Assembly (NCBI GenBank): GCA_946537305.1
Contig: CAMNFR010000003.1
Span: forward strand, 1-64,000
Direction of reading: 5' to 3'
Origin: an uncultured Lachnospiraceae bacterium
Lineage (GTDB): Bacteria > Bacillota > Clostridia > Lachnospirales > Lachnospiraceae
DNA length: 64,000 nucleotides
Shown here: positions 28,799 to 39,893 of the stretch, in pieces
Position numbering within the stretch: the stretch's first letter is position 1
How the letters are laid out: each line of letters opens with the position of its first letter
Program-made: the position numbers and the translations under genes
Notes under the pieces: generated by a model
The model's input: the letters and a program-made list of their open reading frames with translations, nothing else
Database searches by the model: none
Told to the model about the DNA's origin: nothing

Positions 28799-29998
28799 AT
28801 GAAGTATATTTTCTGCTCGTTCATGTTTGATGATGTTGAGGAAAATGTTAAAAATTCTAAGTCTCCAAATTCTGTTTCAGGACATAAATTTCAGATGAAT
28901 ATGTTGAACGGGCTGGCAGATAATGATTGCGATATAAGCGTAGTAAATGTCCCCAGAATAAGACGTTATCCGGATTACAAAAAGATATTGTTTAAAAGGA
29001 AAGCGTTCAAAACGAAATACAATCTGGAAGCTGTAAGCGTAGGATTTGTTAATATTCAGCTTATTAATTACATTACGCAGATTGTGGCGGTCTATGGTGA
29101 ACTGAAAAAGATAATCGCCAGATATCGTGATGAAAAGATAGTATTGATGGTTTATAACACTTACCCGGCTCCGATTATAGCGATGAGACGGATAAAAAAG
29201 AAGTATGACAATGTTATTATCTGTGATGTGATTGGGGATATTTACGGGAAATATGGATTGACGCCCGAAAAAACGCTGCATGGAAAGCTGCTGGATCTGG
29301 TTCATAAGAAAATGGATCAAATGTCATCAGAGTGTGATGTTTTTGCGCTTGCGACCGAAAATATGGCCGATGCTTTAAGGGTGACAGATAAACCTCATAT
29401 TGTTCTTGAAGGAATGTATGACGTAAAAAATGAAGTTTTGCCTCTGAAATCAGAAGATGGTAAAAAGAGAGTTTTTTACGCAGGGGCGCTTTGTGAAGAA
29501 TATGGCATTGGTCACATGCTTAGAGCGTTTGCTCTTATAAAAGATACGAATTACGAATTTTTGATCGCCGGCAGCGGCACTGCGGTAAAACAGGTGGAGA
29601 AAGCTTCTCGAAAAGATCCAAGGATACGCTTTCTTGGCTTCATTACGCCTAAAGAAGTTGAAACAATTCAGTCATCAGCAACGGTATTGGTTAATCCAAG
29701 AACATCTGAGCATGAGTATGTAAAGTATAGCTTTGCAAGCAAAAATTTAGAATGCCTTGCTTCGGGAATCCCGTACGTAGCACATAATCTTCCTTGCAAT
29801 CCAAAGGAATATGGTGAGTATGTTTTTTATCCGAAGGATGAATCAGATAAAGCTCTGGCAGAGACAATTCAATCGGTGTGTGAAATGGATACCGAAGAGC
29901 GGATTCGGAGAGGGGCCGATGCCAGAGAGTTTATAAAGCAAAATAAGAATCCCAAAGCTCAGATGTCAAGATTAGATGGATTATTGCGTTCTATGTGA
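28799..29998 (+). CDS. Glycosyltransferase (GT4-like)
   Basis: KKRVFYAGALCEEYGIGHMLRAFALIKDTNYEFLIAGSGTAVKQVEKASRKDPRIRFLGFITPKEVETIQSSATVLVNPRTSEHEYVKYSFASKNLECLASGIPYV. Confidence 0.85.
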   Translation: MKYIFCSFMFDDVEENVKNSKSPNSVSGHKFQMNMLNGLADNDCDISVVNVPRIRRYPDYKKILFKRKAFKTKYNLEAVSVGFVNIQLINYITQIVAVYGELKKIIARYRDEKIVLMVYNTYPAPIIAMRRIKKKYDNVIICDVIGDIYGKYGLTPEKTLHGKLLDLVHKKMDQMSSECDVFALATENMADALRVTDKPHIVLEGMYDVKNEVLPLKSEDGKKRVFYAGALCEEYGIGHMLRAFALIKDTNYEFLIAGSGTAVKQVEKASRKDPRIRFLGFITPKEVETIQSSATVLVNPRTSEHEYVKYSFASKNLECLASGIPYVAHNLPCNPKEYGEYVFYPKDESDKALAETIQSVCEMDTEERIRRGADAREFIKQNKNPKAQMSRLDGLLRSM

Positions 29999-31284
29999 GG
30001 GAAACCATGACAATTATCTTGAAGAAAAACAGGAAACATACATTAGTTTTTATCATATTAGCTTTTTACCTTATGTTCGCGCCGCCTATTTTTGGGATAC
30101 ATTCCCTGTACTTTGTTGCGGCTTTTTCATGGGTATATATTTTGGTTAATAATGGTGTTTTTTTTAGGATAATTGACCGTTATAATTTGGGCAAAATATA
30201 TGTGGGATTGCTGCTAATGTTTGTGTGGGCATCATTGGTGGTTTTTCTTAATGATGGGACAAGATCTGTGATGATTCACTACATATATTGGATGATTTCT
30301 ATTTTCCCGGGAGCAATAGCTATTGCTCTTCATGCAAAAAAGCATAACGAGTCGTTGGACTATGTTTTATCATTAGTATTATGGGCGGCTTTTGTACAAA
30401 GTCTGTTTTCGATTGCTGCATTTCTAAACAATGACATCAAATTATTCCTGATAGATAAGCTGCAGGCAGATGACACTCTCGTTATGGCAACGTACAAAAA
30501 TGAAATATATTATCGACTGTTTGGCTTTTCGTCAGGGCTGACGTTCGATATGCCGGCCGCCATGTCTGGTATTGCCTGCATTGCATTATACTTCGCAATA
30601 AATAAGAATATTTTGTACCTGCTTTTCATGCCGACCCTTGTTTTTTCGGCACTGATCAATGCCAGAACCAGTATCGTTGTGATAGGTATCGGCATAATTA
30701 CAATGTTCATTGCCAATAAATATGCAACAGGGAAAAGCGTCAAAAGAGTACTTTTTATATTTGTAGCGGCTGTCCTCGGTATAACAATTGGAATTATGGT
30801 ACTTCGCCAGGTATCACCGTTGACTTTTGGATGGGTAAAATCAGGGATTGGACAATTATTGGGCTTTGTTCGAGGAGATACAGATTCAGGGTACTTTGAA
30901 TATTTAACTGAAAATGGAAGATGGCAGTTACCGTCGGGTTTTTCGCTGCTCTTGGGAACGGGCAGTCGGATTATGGGCGGCGGTCAGTTAGATGCTTATT
31001 CGGATGTAGGATATATTAACGACATATGGTTTGGCGGGATCGCTTATATGACCGTTCTGTATCTTTTAGTTGTCAAAATGGTGTGGAAGCTGGGCCAGGA
31101 ATACAGTCGTAAATTAGACAGTTCTTTTTTGTTCTATTTTGCTCTGGTCTATATTATCAGCCTGCCGATATTGAATATAAAGACCTTCATTGTTTCAATT
31201 GGTGCATTCTCAACCTTGTTTATCATTGTGTACACGTATAGTGTATTGTTTAAGTGTGACGAGACAGAGGTGTTAGACGAATGA
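29995..31284 (+). CDS. Multi-TM O-antigen/polysaccharide polymerase-like protein (Wzy-type)
   Basis: About 10-12 hydrophobic segments; located between GT and flippase genes; overlaps neighbours. Confidence 0.7.
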   Translation: MRETMTIILKKNRKHTLVFIILAFYLMFAPPIFGIHSLYFVAAFSWVYILVNNGVFFRIIDRYNLGKIYVGLLLMFVWASLVVFLNDGTRSVMIHYIYWMISIFPGAIAIALHAKKHNESLDYVLSLVLWAAFVQSLFSIAAFLNNDIKLFLIDKLQADDTLVMATYKNEIYYRLFGFSSGLTFDMPAAMSGIACIALYFAINKNILYLLFMPTLVFSALINARTSIVVIGIGIITMFIANKYATGKSVKRVLFIFVAAVLGITIGIMVLRQVSPLTFGWVKSGIGQLLGFVRGDTDSGYFEYLTENGRWQLPSGFSLLLGTGSRIMGGGQLDAYSDVGYINDIWFGGIAYMTVLYLLVVKMVWKLGQEYSRKLDSSFLFYFALVYIISLPILNIKTFIVSIGAFSTLFIIVYTYSVLFKCDETEVLDE

Positions 31285-32249
31285 AAGATTTAATATCAGT
31301 CATAATTCCGGTATATAATGTGGAGAACTATGTAGAAAAGTGCGTGGAGTCAGTGATTAACCAGACATGGGATAATCTTGAGATTATTCTGGTTGATGAT
31401 GGCTCCAAAGATTTAAGCGGCTTGCTTTGTGATAAACTGGCGGAAAAATATAAAAATGTACAAGTAATCCATCAGGAAAACAAAGGATTATCTGTTGCAA
31501 GAAACGTAGGGCTTGAAAAAAGCAAAGGGGAATGGATCGCATTCCTGGATAGCGATGACTGGATTGAGCCGGAGATGTATCAAATACTGCATGATACAGC
31601 AGTGAATAACAACACATTGATCAGCAGCTGCTTTTCAAGAGATATAATTGATGGAAAAGCGGCACATGTTGAAGAGGATGGAAGAGTAAAAATCCTGAAT
31701 CATAGAGATATCATAAATGGATTGTTATCGGGCAAGACGATGAGATTTGAAGTGTGGAATAAACTCTGGAACCGGGAATTGATTGGAGATGTTAGATTTG
31801 TCCCTGGACAAGTTGCTGAAGATGTACATTTCGATTCGGTTCTATTTGAATCAGCTGGTAAAATAGCACATGTCAACAAGGTGCTGCATAACTACTTGAT
31901 CACCAGACCGGGGAATACCAATTCATCCTTTAAAGTGGCCAGATTATGCATTTTTGGCGAATTCAGGAATTGGAAGACAAAGTTGGAAGGTGATGGAGAA
32001 AAGGAACTTGCGCGAGTTATTTCGGCAATAGCAGCAAATTTTGCCGTAGATATTTTTTCCAATGCTGTCCGCAGTCATCAAGAAAATACAATAAAAAAGG
32101 AGTTGATAGAACAGTTTAGATATTTTTATCCGTATACATCCGGAGTTCAGATGTTAACTAAGAGGATGTTTATTAAGAGGAGATTTAAACTCACTGCTTT
32201 TCATATCAGTCCGTCATTATGGATCTTGATTGAAAACCTGGTAAGGTGA
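31281..32249 (+). CDS. Glycosyltransferase family 2
   Basis: LISVIIPVYNVENYVEKCVESVINQTWDNLEIILVDDGSKDLSGLLCD...GLSVARNVGLEKSKGEWIAFLDSDDWIEPEMY. Confidence 0.95.
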   Translation: MKDLISVIIPVYNVENYVEKCVESVINQTWDNLEIILVDDGSKDLSGLLCDKLAEKYKNVQVIHQENKGLSVARNVGLEKSKGEWIAFLDSDDWIEPEMYQILHDTAVNNNTLISSCFSRDIIDGKAAHVEEDGRVKILNHRDIINGLLSGKTMRFEVWNKLWNRELIGDVRFVPGQVAEDVHFDSVLFESAGKIAHVNKVLHNYLITRPGNTNSSFKVARLCIFGEFRNWKTKLEGDGEKELARVISAIAANFAVDIFSNAVRSHQENTIKKELIEQFRYFYPYTSGVQMLTKRMFIKRRFKLTAFHISPSLWILIENLVR

Positions 32250-33703
32250 TGAGTATGAAAGCACTTTCGATATTAATTCAAAAAATCCCTTTTCAAGCAC
32301 GTGCATCAGCAGTGATTTTGATATCGAGTTTTATTACCAGCGCTTTTGGCTTCCTTACAACACCTGTTTTTACGAGACTAATGTCTGTGGAAGAGTTTGG
32401 CCTTGTAACACAGTATAACTCTGTGTTAGAAGTCGTGACAGTTGTTGCCACCCTTTCTTTATCAGCAGGTGTTTATCAGGTCGCGATGAATGAGTTTTCA
32501 AGTGATAGAGATACCTTTACGTTCTCTAGTATGATTCTCTCAAACTTGGCTACTATCGTAGTGTTTGCAATAATTTTTGTTTTAAGAGAGAGAGTTATAA
32601 ATATCATCAAACTTACTCCTGATCTGATTTTTTGTATGTTTTTGTATTTGCTGATTTACCCTGCAATGCAGATGTGGATGGCTAAACAAAGATATGAGTA
32701 TAAATATAAGACAGTGGCTGCTGTTTCCATTTTTTCTGTTGCGTTTAATCTCGGAACTGCCGTTGTCTGTGTGATTGTTGCGAAAAACGTAAATTTGGGA
32801 GCTGTAAAGATATGGTCAATGTCATTGACACAGATTGTTACTGCGCTGGTAGTCTATTACTTCCTTGGCAAAAATGCGCGATGGAAAATTGATTGGAGAT
32901 ATATCAAGTATGCATTTGCCTTTAATGCTCCGCTCCTGATTCACTATTTGGCGCAATATGTTCTCCGCTCCAGTGATAAAATGATGATTACTTATTTTTG
33001 CGGGGAAAGAGCGACAGGGTTATATGGGCTTGGAAGTACTGTTGCAAGCATAGCTTTGATGGCGTGGAGTGCAATGGCGGCATCGCTTACGCCATACATG
33101 TATTCGCATATAAATACAAAAGAATATGACAAAGTAAACAGGGCAGTTATCGCAGTAGTAGGTATTTTTGGTGTTTGCTGTATTGGCGTGGCGTTAGTTG
33201 GACCGGAGATTGTCTATATACTTGGTTCCCAAAAATATATGGAGAATATACAGCTGATCCCGCCAATTGCTGCTTCCAGTTTGCTGGCAGCGATTTATGG
33301 TATCTATTCTACCATTGTTTTTTATCATCATAAGAGAACATCTACTGCGATCATGACAATTATAGCGGCTGGTATCAACATTATATTAAATTATATCCTT
33401 ATACCTAAGTATGGATATATAGCGGCGGCATATACTACTGAAATCGCGTATCTAATCTATACGTTCCTACATTACGCCAATTATCGAAGGATTGTAGGCG
33501 AGGAGAGAGTTTTTAATGATAAAATCATTTGGGCAATTACAGGAATTACTACGATATCCTGTTTATGTGTCGGAATGTTTTATGATAAGTGGATTATAAG
33601 ATATGGCCTTGTATTGATGGCGTTTATCGTGATAGTGTGTTTGCGTACAAGGATTTTAGCGATTGTAAAAGTATTGATCGGAGGAAGAGAGACGAATGAA
33701 TAG
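32246..33703 (+). CDS. Polysaccharide flippase (Wzx/MATE-like); likely start ATG 32255
   Basis: Multi-TM; SFITSAFGFLTTPVFTRLMSVEEFGLVTQYNSVLEVV...SDKMMITYFCGERATGLYGLGST. Confidence 0.9.
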   Translation: MMSMKALSILIQKIPFQARASAVILISSFITSAFGFLTTPVFTRLMSVEEFGLVTQYNSVLEVVTVVATLSLSAGVYQVAMNEFSSDRDTFTFSSMILSNLATIVVFAIIFVLRERVINIIKLTPDLIFCMFLYLLIYPAMQMWMAKQRYEYKYKTVAAVSIFSVAFNLGTAVVCVIVAKNVNLGAVKIWSMSLTQIVTALVVYYFLGKNARWKIDWRYIKYAFAFNAPLLIHYLAQYVLRSSDKMMITYFCGERATGLYGLGSTVASIALMAWSAMAASLTPYMYSHINTKEYDKVNRAVIAVVGIFGVCCIGVALVGPEIVYILGSQKYMENIQLIPPIAASSLLAAIYGIYSTIVFYHHKRTSTAIMTIIAAGINIILNYILIPKYGYIAAAYTTEIAYLIYTFLHYANYRRIVGEERVFNDKIIWAITGITTISCLCVGMFYDKWIIRYGLVLMAFIVIVCLRTRILAIVKVLIGGRETNE

Positions 33704-34541
33704 TGCAGAGTTTCTTAAAGAAATACATGAATACGTAGAAGAGGAATATCGATCATTTGAAGAATATCAAAATATAGCGTTTGAGATTTTATGTGAGTTT
33801 GATCGGATCTGCAGACAAAATTCAATACAATACTATTTGGCTTATGGAACTCTTCTGGGAGCTGTCAGAGATCACGGACAGATTCCCTGGGACTATGATA
33901 TCGACGTTCAGATATCAATCGATGATAGAGCGAGAATGCTTAATGTACTGAAAAATAAACTCGGAAAGGATTTTTACTATTCTTATTTGGATAACACTCC
34001 CAAATACCCGGCTTATTGTATAAGAATTGGGAAAAAGGGGCATCATTTTAATGCATTACATGTGGATATTTTTTTCCTGATAGGGTGCCCTGAAGGAGCA
34101 AAGGAGCAGGAAGCATTCCTAAAAAGGCTTAATATATATTGTGGAAAACGTATAAAGAAATATTCTCTTTACTGGTTTTCAAATCCCGAAAATAAAGTGG
34201 ATCGAATAATTGATAAGTTGTTGGGCGTTAAATACTTTTTTATCAGTAAAAAGAAACTTGACAAAGAAGAAAAGGAACTGATTTCAAAATATCCGTATGC
34301 AGATGCTAAGTATTGCTGCTCCTTAGGTGCTGAAAAAAGAGCTTATAAGACAGAAGCATTTAAAGAGGCATCACAGGTAGAGATTAATGGTAAATCATTC
34401 TTCATTCCCATCGGATATGAGGATGTGCTTGAAAGAATATATGGTGATTGGGGGAAATATTTACCTGTATCAAAAAGGTTTGATGAATTCTACAGCATGT
34501 TGAAAACTGTGAGACAAAGAGATCACAGCAGTATTGATTAG
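33696..34541 (+). CDS. LicD family phosphotransferase
   Basis: IQYYLAYGTLLGAVRDHGQIPWDYDIDVQISIDDRARML. Confidence 0.9.
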   Translation: MNSAEFLKEIHEYVEEEYRSFEEYQNIAFEILCEFDRICRQNSIQYYLAYGTLLGAVRDHGQIPWDYDIDVQISIDDRARMLNVLKNKLGKDFYYSYLDNTPKYPAYCIRIGKKGHHFNALHVDIFFLIGCPEGAKEQEAFLKRLNIYCGKRIKKYSLYWFSNPENKVDRIIDKLLGVKYFFISKKKLDKEEKELISKYPYADAKYCCSLGAEKRAYKTEAFKEASQVEINGKSFFIPIGYEDVLERIYGDWGKYLPVSKRFDEFYSMLKTVRQRDHSSID

Positions 34542-34610
34542 GGCATAATTTATAGGGCGTACGTTCTTATATATGACGCAGAAATATAGGAAGAGAGGAT
34601 AGATAATAGA

Positions 34611-35675
34611 ATGAAGATTAACGATTCCTTTAAAGATAAAACCTTGGTTATTACAGGAGGAACGGGATCTTTTGGAAGTACGGTTTTAAAACATTTTTTG
34701 ACGTCAGATATCGGAGAGATCAGGATTTTTTCGCGAGATGAAAAGAAGCAGGATTGGATGAGGCATACATTACAAGCCAGTTATCCAGACTATGCGAACA
34801 AGGTGAAATTTTTTATCGGAGATGTGAGGAATATTGACTCCGTCAGAGACGTAATGTATAAAGCCGATTATGTTTTTCATGCGGCGGCATTGAAAGAAGT
34901 TCCTTCATGTGAATTTTTCCCCATGGAAGCTGTGAGAACGAATATTAATGGTACGGACAACGTTATTACTGCAGCGGTCGAGAATAGTGTTGAAAGAGTT
35001 GTATTTCTTAGTACTGATAAGGCAGCTTATCCGATTAATACGATGGGAATGACTAAAGCTGTTGCAGAGAAAGTTGTTGGAGCAAGAGCGCAGACCGCGT
35101 TTGATAGGGCAGGGACAGTGCTGTGCTGTACCAGATACGGAAATGTGATGTGCAGCAGAGGGTCAGTTATTCCTTTATTTATAGATCAAATTAAAAGGAA
35201 TGCACCTATTACCATTACAGATCCTAACATGACCAGATTTTTGATGAATCTTGATGAGGCTGTAGATTTGGTCGCTTTCGCATTTGAACATGCTGAACCG
35301 GGAGATTTGTTTATTCAGAAGGCCGACGCAAGTACAATTGGTGACCTGGCCAAGGGCGTCATGAAACTTTTTGGTGAGACTGAATGCAAGATGATCGGTT
35401 CACGACATGGAGAGAAACTGTATGAGACATTGATGACCAGGGAGGAACGTCTGCGTTCAACGGACATGGGACATTATTTCAGAATAAGTCCGGATGCAAG
35501 AGGGCTTAATTATGATAAATTCTATGTTGAAGGCACTGTTCAAACGGAGGGGGATGAAGCCTATACCAGTCACAATACAAATAGGCTAGATGTAGATGGT
35601 GTAGTGGCTAAGATTATGACGACAGACTATGTGAAAGAAGAGTTAGAAGGAAGACCGCATCTTGTTGAAGCTTAA
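34611..35675 (+). CDS. capE: UDP-GlcNAc 4,6-dehydratase/5-epimerase (CapE/FnlA/WbjB-like)
   Basis: LVITGGTGSFGSTVLKHFL...IRIFSRDEKKQDWMRHTL...DYVFHAAALKEVPSCEFFPMEAVRTNINGTDNV; followed by CapG and CapF homologues. Confidence 0.88.
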   Translation: MKINDSFKDKTLVITGGTGSFGSTVLKHFLTSDIGEIRIFSRDEKKQDWMRHTLQASYPDYANKVKFFIGDVRNIDSVRDVMYKADYVFHAAALKEVPSCEFFPMEAVRTNINGTDNVITAAVENSVERVVFLSTDKAAYPINTMGMTKAVAEKVVGARAQTAFDRAGTVLCCTRYGNVMCSRGSVIPLFIDQIKRNAPITITDPNMTRFLMNLDEAVDLVAFAFEHAEPGDLFIQKADASTIGDLAKGVMKLFGETECKMIGSRHGEKLYETLMTREERLRSTDMGHYFRISPDARGLNYDKFYVEGTVQTEGDEAYTSHNTNRLDVDGVVAKIMTTDYVKEELEGRPHLVEA

Positions 35676-35700
35676 CAATGAATTATCGGGGGATAATATA

Positions 35701-36876
35701 ATGCAATATCCGAACTGGAAAGCAAACGGTAAAATCAGACTGATGATAATTGTTGGTACACGCCCGGAAATCATTAGGCTTTCTGCTGTCATAAAAAAAT
35801 GCAGAAAATACTTTGATACTATATTGGTTCATACCGGTCAGAATTACGATTATAATTTAAACGATGTGTTCTTTAAGGACCTGGGTCTGGAAGCCCCGGA
35901 TCTGTATCTGAATGTAGTAGGATCGGATCTGGGAGAGACTATGGGAAATATTATCTCAGAAAGTTACAAAGCTATGTGTGCTTTAGTACCGGATGCAGTG
36001 CTTGTATTAGGGGATACGAATAGTTGTTTATCCGTCATTGGAGCAAAACGCCTTCACATACCTATATTCCATATGGAAGCCGGTAATAGGTGTAAGGACG
36101 AGTGCCTTCCGGAGGAAACTAACAGAAGAATTGTTGATATCATTTCAGATGTTAATTTGGCATATTCTGAACATGCGCGAAGGTATTTGGCGGATTGCGG
36201 ACTTCCGAAAGAAAGAACATATGTTACGGGATCTCCTATGGCGGAAGTCCTGACAGCGAATTTGGACGCCATATTGGCATCAGATGTACATCAGAGATTG
36301 GGATTGGAGAAAGGGAAATATATTCTTCTGTCTGCCCATCGCGAAGAGAATATCGATACGAAAAAGAATTTTATCAGCTTATTTACTGCCATTAATAAGA
36401 TGGCGGAAAAATATGATATGCCCATACTATATTCTTGCCATCCCAGATCAAAAAAGAGATTGGAAGAGTCTGGCTTTCAGTTAGATTCCCGTGTGATTCG
36501 ACATGAACCACTGGGATTTCATGATTATAATTCTCTGCAAATGAATGCGTTCGCAGTAGTATCAGATTCCGGCACTCTTCCGGAAGAGAGCAGTTTTTTC
36601 GCATCGATTGGACATCCGATTCCGGCAGTTTGTATTAGAACATCGACAGAAAGGCCGGAGGCATTGGACAAAGCATGCTTTATTTTGTCGGGTATTGATA
36701 CAGATGGATTACTGCAGACGGTAGATTTGGCTATTGAGATGGTCAAAGACGAGTTAAATGGCGGGGCTATACCGGTACCGGATTACACAGACCTAAATGT
36801 ATCTGATAAGGTAGTAAAAATAATTCAGTCTTATGTCGGAGTCGTTAATAAAATGGTTTGGAGAAAGGATAAATGA
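35701..36876 (+). CDS. capG: UDP-GlcNAc 2-epimerase-type enzyme (CapG/FnlC/WbjD-like)
   Basis: RLMIIVGTRPEIIRLSAVIKKC...ILVHTGQNYDYNLNDVFFKDL...IFHMEAGNRCKDECLPEETNRRIVD. Confidence 0.9.
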   Translation: MQYPNWKANGKIRLMIIVGTRPEIIRLSAVIKKCRKYFDTILVHTGQNYDYNLNDVFFKDLGLEAPDLYLNVVGSDLGETMGNIISESYKAMCALVPDAVLVLGDTNSCLSVIGAKRLHIPIFHMEAGNRCKDECLPEETNRRIVDIISDVNLAYSEHARRYLADCGLPKERTYVTGSPMAEVLTANLDAILASDVHQRLGLEKGKYILLSAHREENIDTKKNFISLFTAINKMAEKYDMPILYSCHPRSKKRLEESGFQLDSRVIRHEPLGFHDYNSLQMNAFAVVSDSGTLPEESSFFASIGHPIPAVCIRTSTERPEALDKACFILSGIDTDGLLQTVDLAIEMVKDELNGGAIPVPDYTDLNVSDKVVKIIQSYVGVVNKMVWRKDK

Positions 36877-38108
36877 AGATACTTGTAACAGGCGCGAAGG
36901 GGTTTGTCGGCAGAAACCTGGTCGAGAACTTCAAGAACATACGCGATGGAAAAAATAGAACGCGTCCGAATTTGAAGATCGATGAAATATATGAATACGA
37001 TTTGGATTCCACTGCAGAGGAATTAAACGATTTCTGCCGCGATGCAGATTTTGTGTTTAATCTTGCGGGGGTTAACAGGCCTACTAATCCTGATGATTTT
37101 AAAGTGGGGAATTATGGCTTTGCACTGAATTTATTGAATGTGCTGAAACTGAATAATAATAAATGCCCTGTGATGCTTTCGTCATCGATCCAGGCCACAT
37201 TGGCGGGGCGGTTCGGCACTTCGGAATATGGATTGTCAAAAAAAGCAGGGGAAGAGCTGTTTTTTCAATATGAGCAAGAAACAGGCGCACCTGTTTTGGT
37301 GTACAGATTTCCTAATCTTGCAGGAAAGTGGATACGACCTAATTATAATAGTGCAGTTGGTACATTTTGTTACAATATTGCCAATGATCTTCCGATCACA
37401 GTTAATGATCCTGCAGTTGAACTGGAACTGTTGTTTATTGACGATTTGGTTGAAGAAATGCTTAATGCACTTGAGGGAGAGGCTCATCGATGTGAATATC
37501 CTATGACTGAAACGGTTGTTGGGGGTGTACGATATGATGGGCTCACACCGTGTTGGTGTGAACATGGGAAATATTGTGGAGTAACTGTAACGCATAAGGC
37601 AACGCTGGGTGAAATTGCAAATCTGCTATACACATTTCATGACCAACCGCAGACGTTGATAATGCCGGCTCTGCCGGATGGATCATTTGAAAAGAAACTC
37701 TATTCTATGTATCTGAGTTATTTGCCCAAAGACAAAATGAAATTTGACTTAAAAATGAATGTAGACGAAAGAGGGACATTTACGGAACTTCTTAAGACTG
37801 CAGATCATGGGCAAGTCTCTGTTAACATAAGTAAGCCAGGCGTGACCAAAGGGCAGCATTGGCATAATAGTAAGTGGGAACTTTTCATTGTTGTATCTGG
37901 TCATGGGCTTATTCAGGAGAGGAAAATTGGGACAGATGAGGTTATAGAATTTGAAGTAAGCGGAGATAAAATTCAAGCTGTCCATATGCTTCCTGGATAT
38001 ACACACAATATCATTAATCTGTCAGATACAGATGATCTCATTACTGTAATGTGGGCAAATGAAATGTTTGATCCCGGTCACCCGGACACTTTTGCAGAAC
38101 CTGTCTAG
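36873..38108 (+). CDS. capF: CapF/FnlB/WbjC-like bifunctional reductase (SDR plus C-terminal cupin) for UDP-L-FucNAc
   Basis: MKILVTGAKGFVGRNLVENF...; cupin FTELLKTADHGQVSVNISKPGVTKGQHWHNSKWELFIVVSGHGLIQERKIG. Confidence 0.93.
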   Translation: MKILVTGAKGFVGRNLVENFKNIRDGKNRTRPNLKIDEIYEYDLDSTAEELNDFCRDADFVFNLAGVNRPTNPDDFKVGNYGFALNLLNVLKLNNNKCPVMLSSSIQATLAGRFGTSEYGLSKKAGEELFFQYEQETGAPVLVYRFPNLAGKWIRPNYNSAVGTFCYNIANDLPITVNDPAVELELLFIDDLVEEMLNALEGEAHRCEYPMTETVVGGVRYDGLTPCWCEHGKYCGVTVTHKATLGEIANLLYTFHDQPQTLIMPALPDGSFEKKLYSMYLSYLPKDKMKFDLKMNVDERGTFTELLKTADHGQVSVNISKPGVTKGQHWHNSKWELFIVVSGHGLIQERKIGTDEVIEFEVSGDKIQAVHMLPGYTHNIINLSDTDDLITVMWANEMFDPGHPDTFAEPV

Positions 38109-38200
38109 TTGGGGAATTTAGAGTAAAGAAATCATATGTTTTGTGCAGCCGGGCATATTGTAAATATAATCTGTTTTTATGACATGAAACAATTGACAAA

Positions 38201-39697
38201 ATGAATAATTTATTGGAAAAACATAAACAACATTTGGGGGCAGGTATTTTTGTTGGGTTGCTTTCATACCTGTATATGATGACAAATAAGCTTCCAAATT
38301 GGGACGAAGCTGTTTCAATGTTTTCAAAAGGTACTACCATTTCCTCAGGGCGTTGGGTATTGGAATATATGGACATTCTTTTTCCCAACTTTTCTTTGCC
38401 GTGGTTATGGGGCTTTGTAAGTATCGTCATTGTTAGCTTGTCGGCATGCGTAACAATAGAAATTTTCAAAATTACTGAGAAATATCTGCAGTGTGCCATA
38501 GCCGGACTTATGGTATCCTTTCCGGCATTGATTTCTTCGTATGCTTATATGTTTACTGTTGAGGCATATGCAATCGGGTTATTACTTGCTGTGATGACGG
38601 TTTATACGGCTGCATCATTACGAAAGAAGGGCGTCCGTATTATTGTACCGGTAGTGCTGCTGGTTCTTTCATTGGGAATTTACCAGGCATACTTGCCAAT
38701 CGTGGTTAGTTATTTTTTAATATTGGTACTACAGAAAGCATTAAATATAAAGCCAGAGGATATTAAAACTGTTCTGTTTGATGGTATACGATATGTTTTT
38801 ATTATCATTGTTGGCGGACTCTTATATTTTGTGATTACAAAAAGGGTGTTGATATTATTCGATACCCAATTTAATTCAATTGCTTCAGATGCCATGGGCT
38901 GGCAAGATCTGCTCTACAATATTGGTAATGCATATAAGTATTTTGCCTGCTTTTTTCTGAAACGAAGCTTTAGCTTGATTGCTCCCGGTTTGTCGCAGGC
39001 TATACATCTTGTTTGCGGGGGGTTAACGATAGCACTGCTTTTGAAGTCGTGCATCAGAATCGGAAATACAAAGGTAAATGCAATTATTATATTGTTGATC
39101 GGCCTGTTCCCGCTTGCTGTTAATTCATTGTTTATTGTTATAAAGCCGAAGTATCTGGGGACAATGGAGTCATATGGCTTTTTTGCAGTATATGTTCTTG
39201 CGGCCGTTCTGATGGAGGCGAATTCATCAAAAACCGCGGCACATGAGTGGGTCAGAAAAATAATGGTTGCATCGATGGTTTTGGTTATTACTGTCAATGT
39301 TTACACGGCTAACAGGTGCTGGCTGCAAATGGAGTTTGCCTATGAGAACATGAAAGCGACGTATTCAACGATTATTACACAGGTTAATATGATGCCGGGA
39401 TTTGATGAGAACAGTAAAATTGTTTTTGTGGGAGAATTGCCGGACAACCAATCATTAGAGCCGTTTTTTGATGAACCTGAGCTGGAAGGGATTCCTTATT
39501 CGTTGTTGAATATTTATTCCAGGGAGTATTTTTTAAAGAGGTATTTGAATTGTAATATTCCGATGGGCAGTATAGACGAAGTTCAGGACGAGGAGATACT
39601 TAAAGGAATTCAGGACATGAACTGTTATCCGTATTATGGATATATATCTATGCGAAATCATTTGATTATAGTAAAACTTGGTGAAATGATGCAGTAG
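38201..39697 (+). CDS. GtrII-like glucosyltransferase-domain membrane protein
   Basis: Multi-TM; ...MMTNKLPNWDEAVSMFSKGTTISSGRWVLEYMDILFPNFSLPWLWGFVSI. Confidence 0.75.
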   Translation: MNNLLEKHKQHLGAGIFVGLLSYLYMMTNKLPNWDEAVSMFSKGTTISSGRWVLEYMDILFPNFSLPWLWGFVSIVIVSLSACVTIEIFKITEKYLQCAIAGLMVSFPALISSYAYMFTVEAYAIGLLLAVMTVYTAASLRKKGVRIIVPVVLLVLSLGIYQAYLPIVVSYFLILVLQKALNIKPEDIKTVLFDGIRYVFIIIVGGLLYFVITKRVLILFDTQFNSIASDAMGWQDLLYNIGNAYKYFACFFLKRSFSLIAPGLSQAIHLVCGGLTIALLLKSCIRIGNTKVNAIIILLIGLFPLAVNSLFIVIKPKYLGTMESYGFFAVYVLAAVLMEANSSKTAAHEWVRKIMVASMVLVITVNVYTANRCWLQMEFAYENMKATYSTIITQVNMMPGFDENSKIVFVGELPDNQSLEPFFDEPELEGIPYSLLNIYSREYFLKRYLNCNIPMGSIDEVQDEEILKGIQDMNCYPYYGYISMRNHLIIVKLGEMMQ

Positions 39698-39893
39698 CAT
39701 TCTGCCTGTTTTTTCACGGGATATGGCGGATGTAGTTACTGAGTCAGCCTTATACAGCGGATTATAAATGAGGTTGTGCTTGAAATACAAAATCATCTGC
39801 GATATCATGTTTTAAGGCATGTAATTAAGCCTGGAACGGTAATTAGTCTGATGATGTAACAGCAGTAGGAATTTTGGAAAAAGTGAGGAGTGT

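Noticed and set aside
38141-38170. Possible promoter TTGTGC-N18-TATAAT before the GtrII-like gene
   Set aside because: Good -10 but poor -35; too weak to call in AT-rich DNA.
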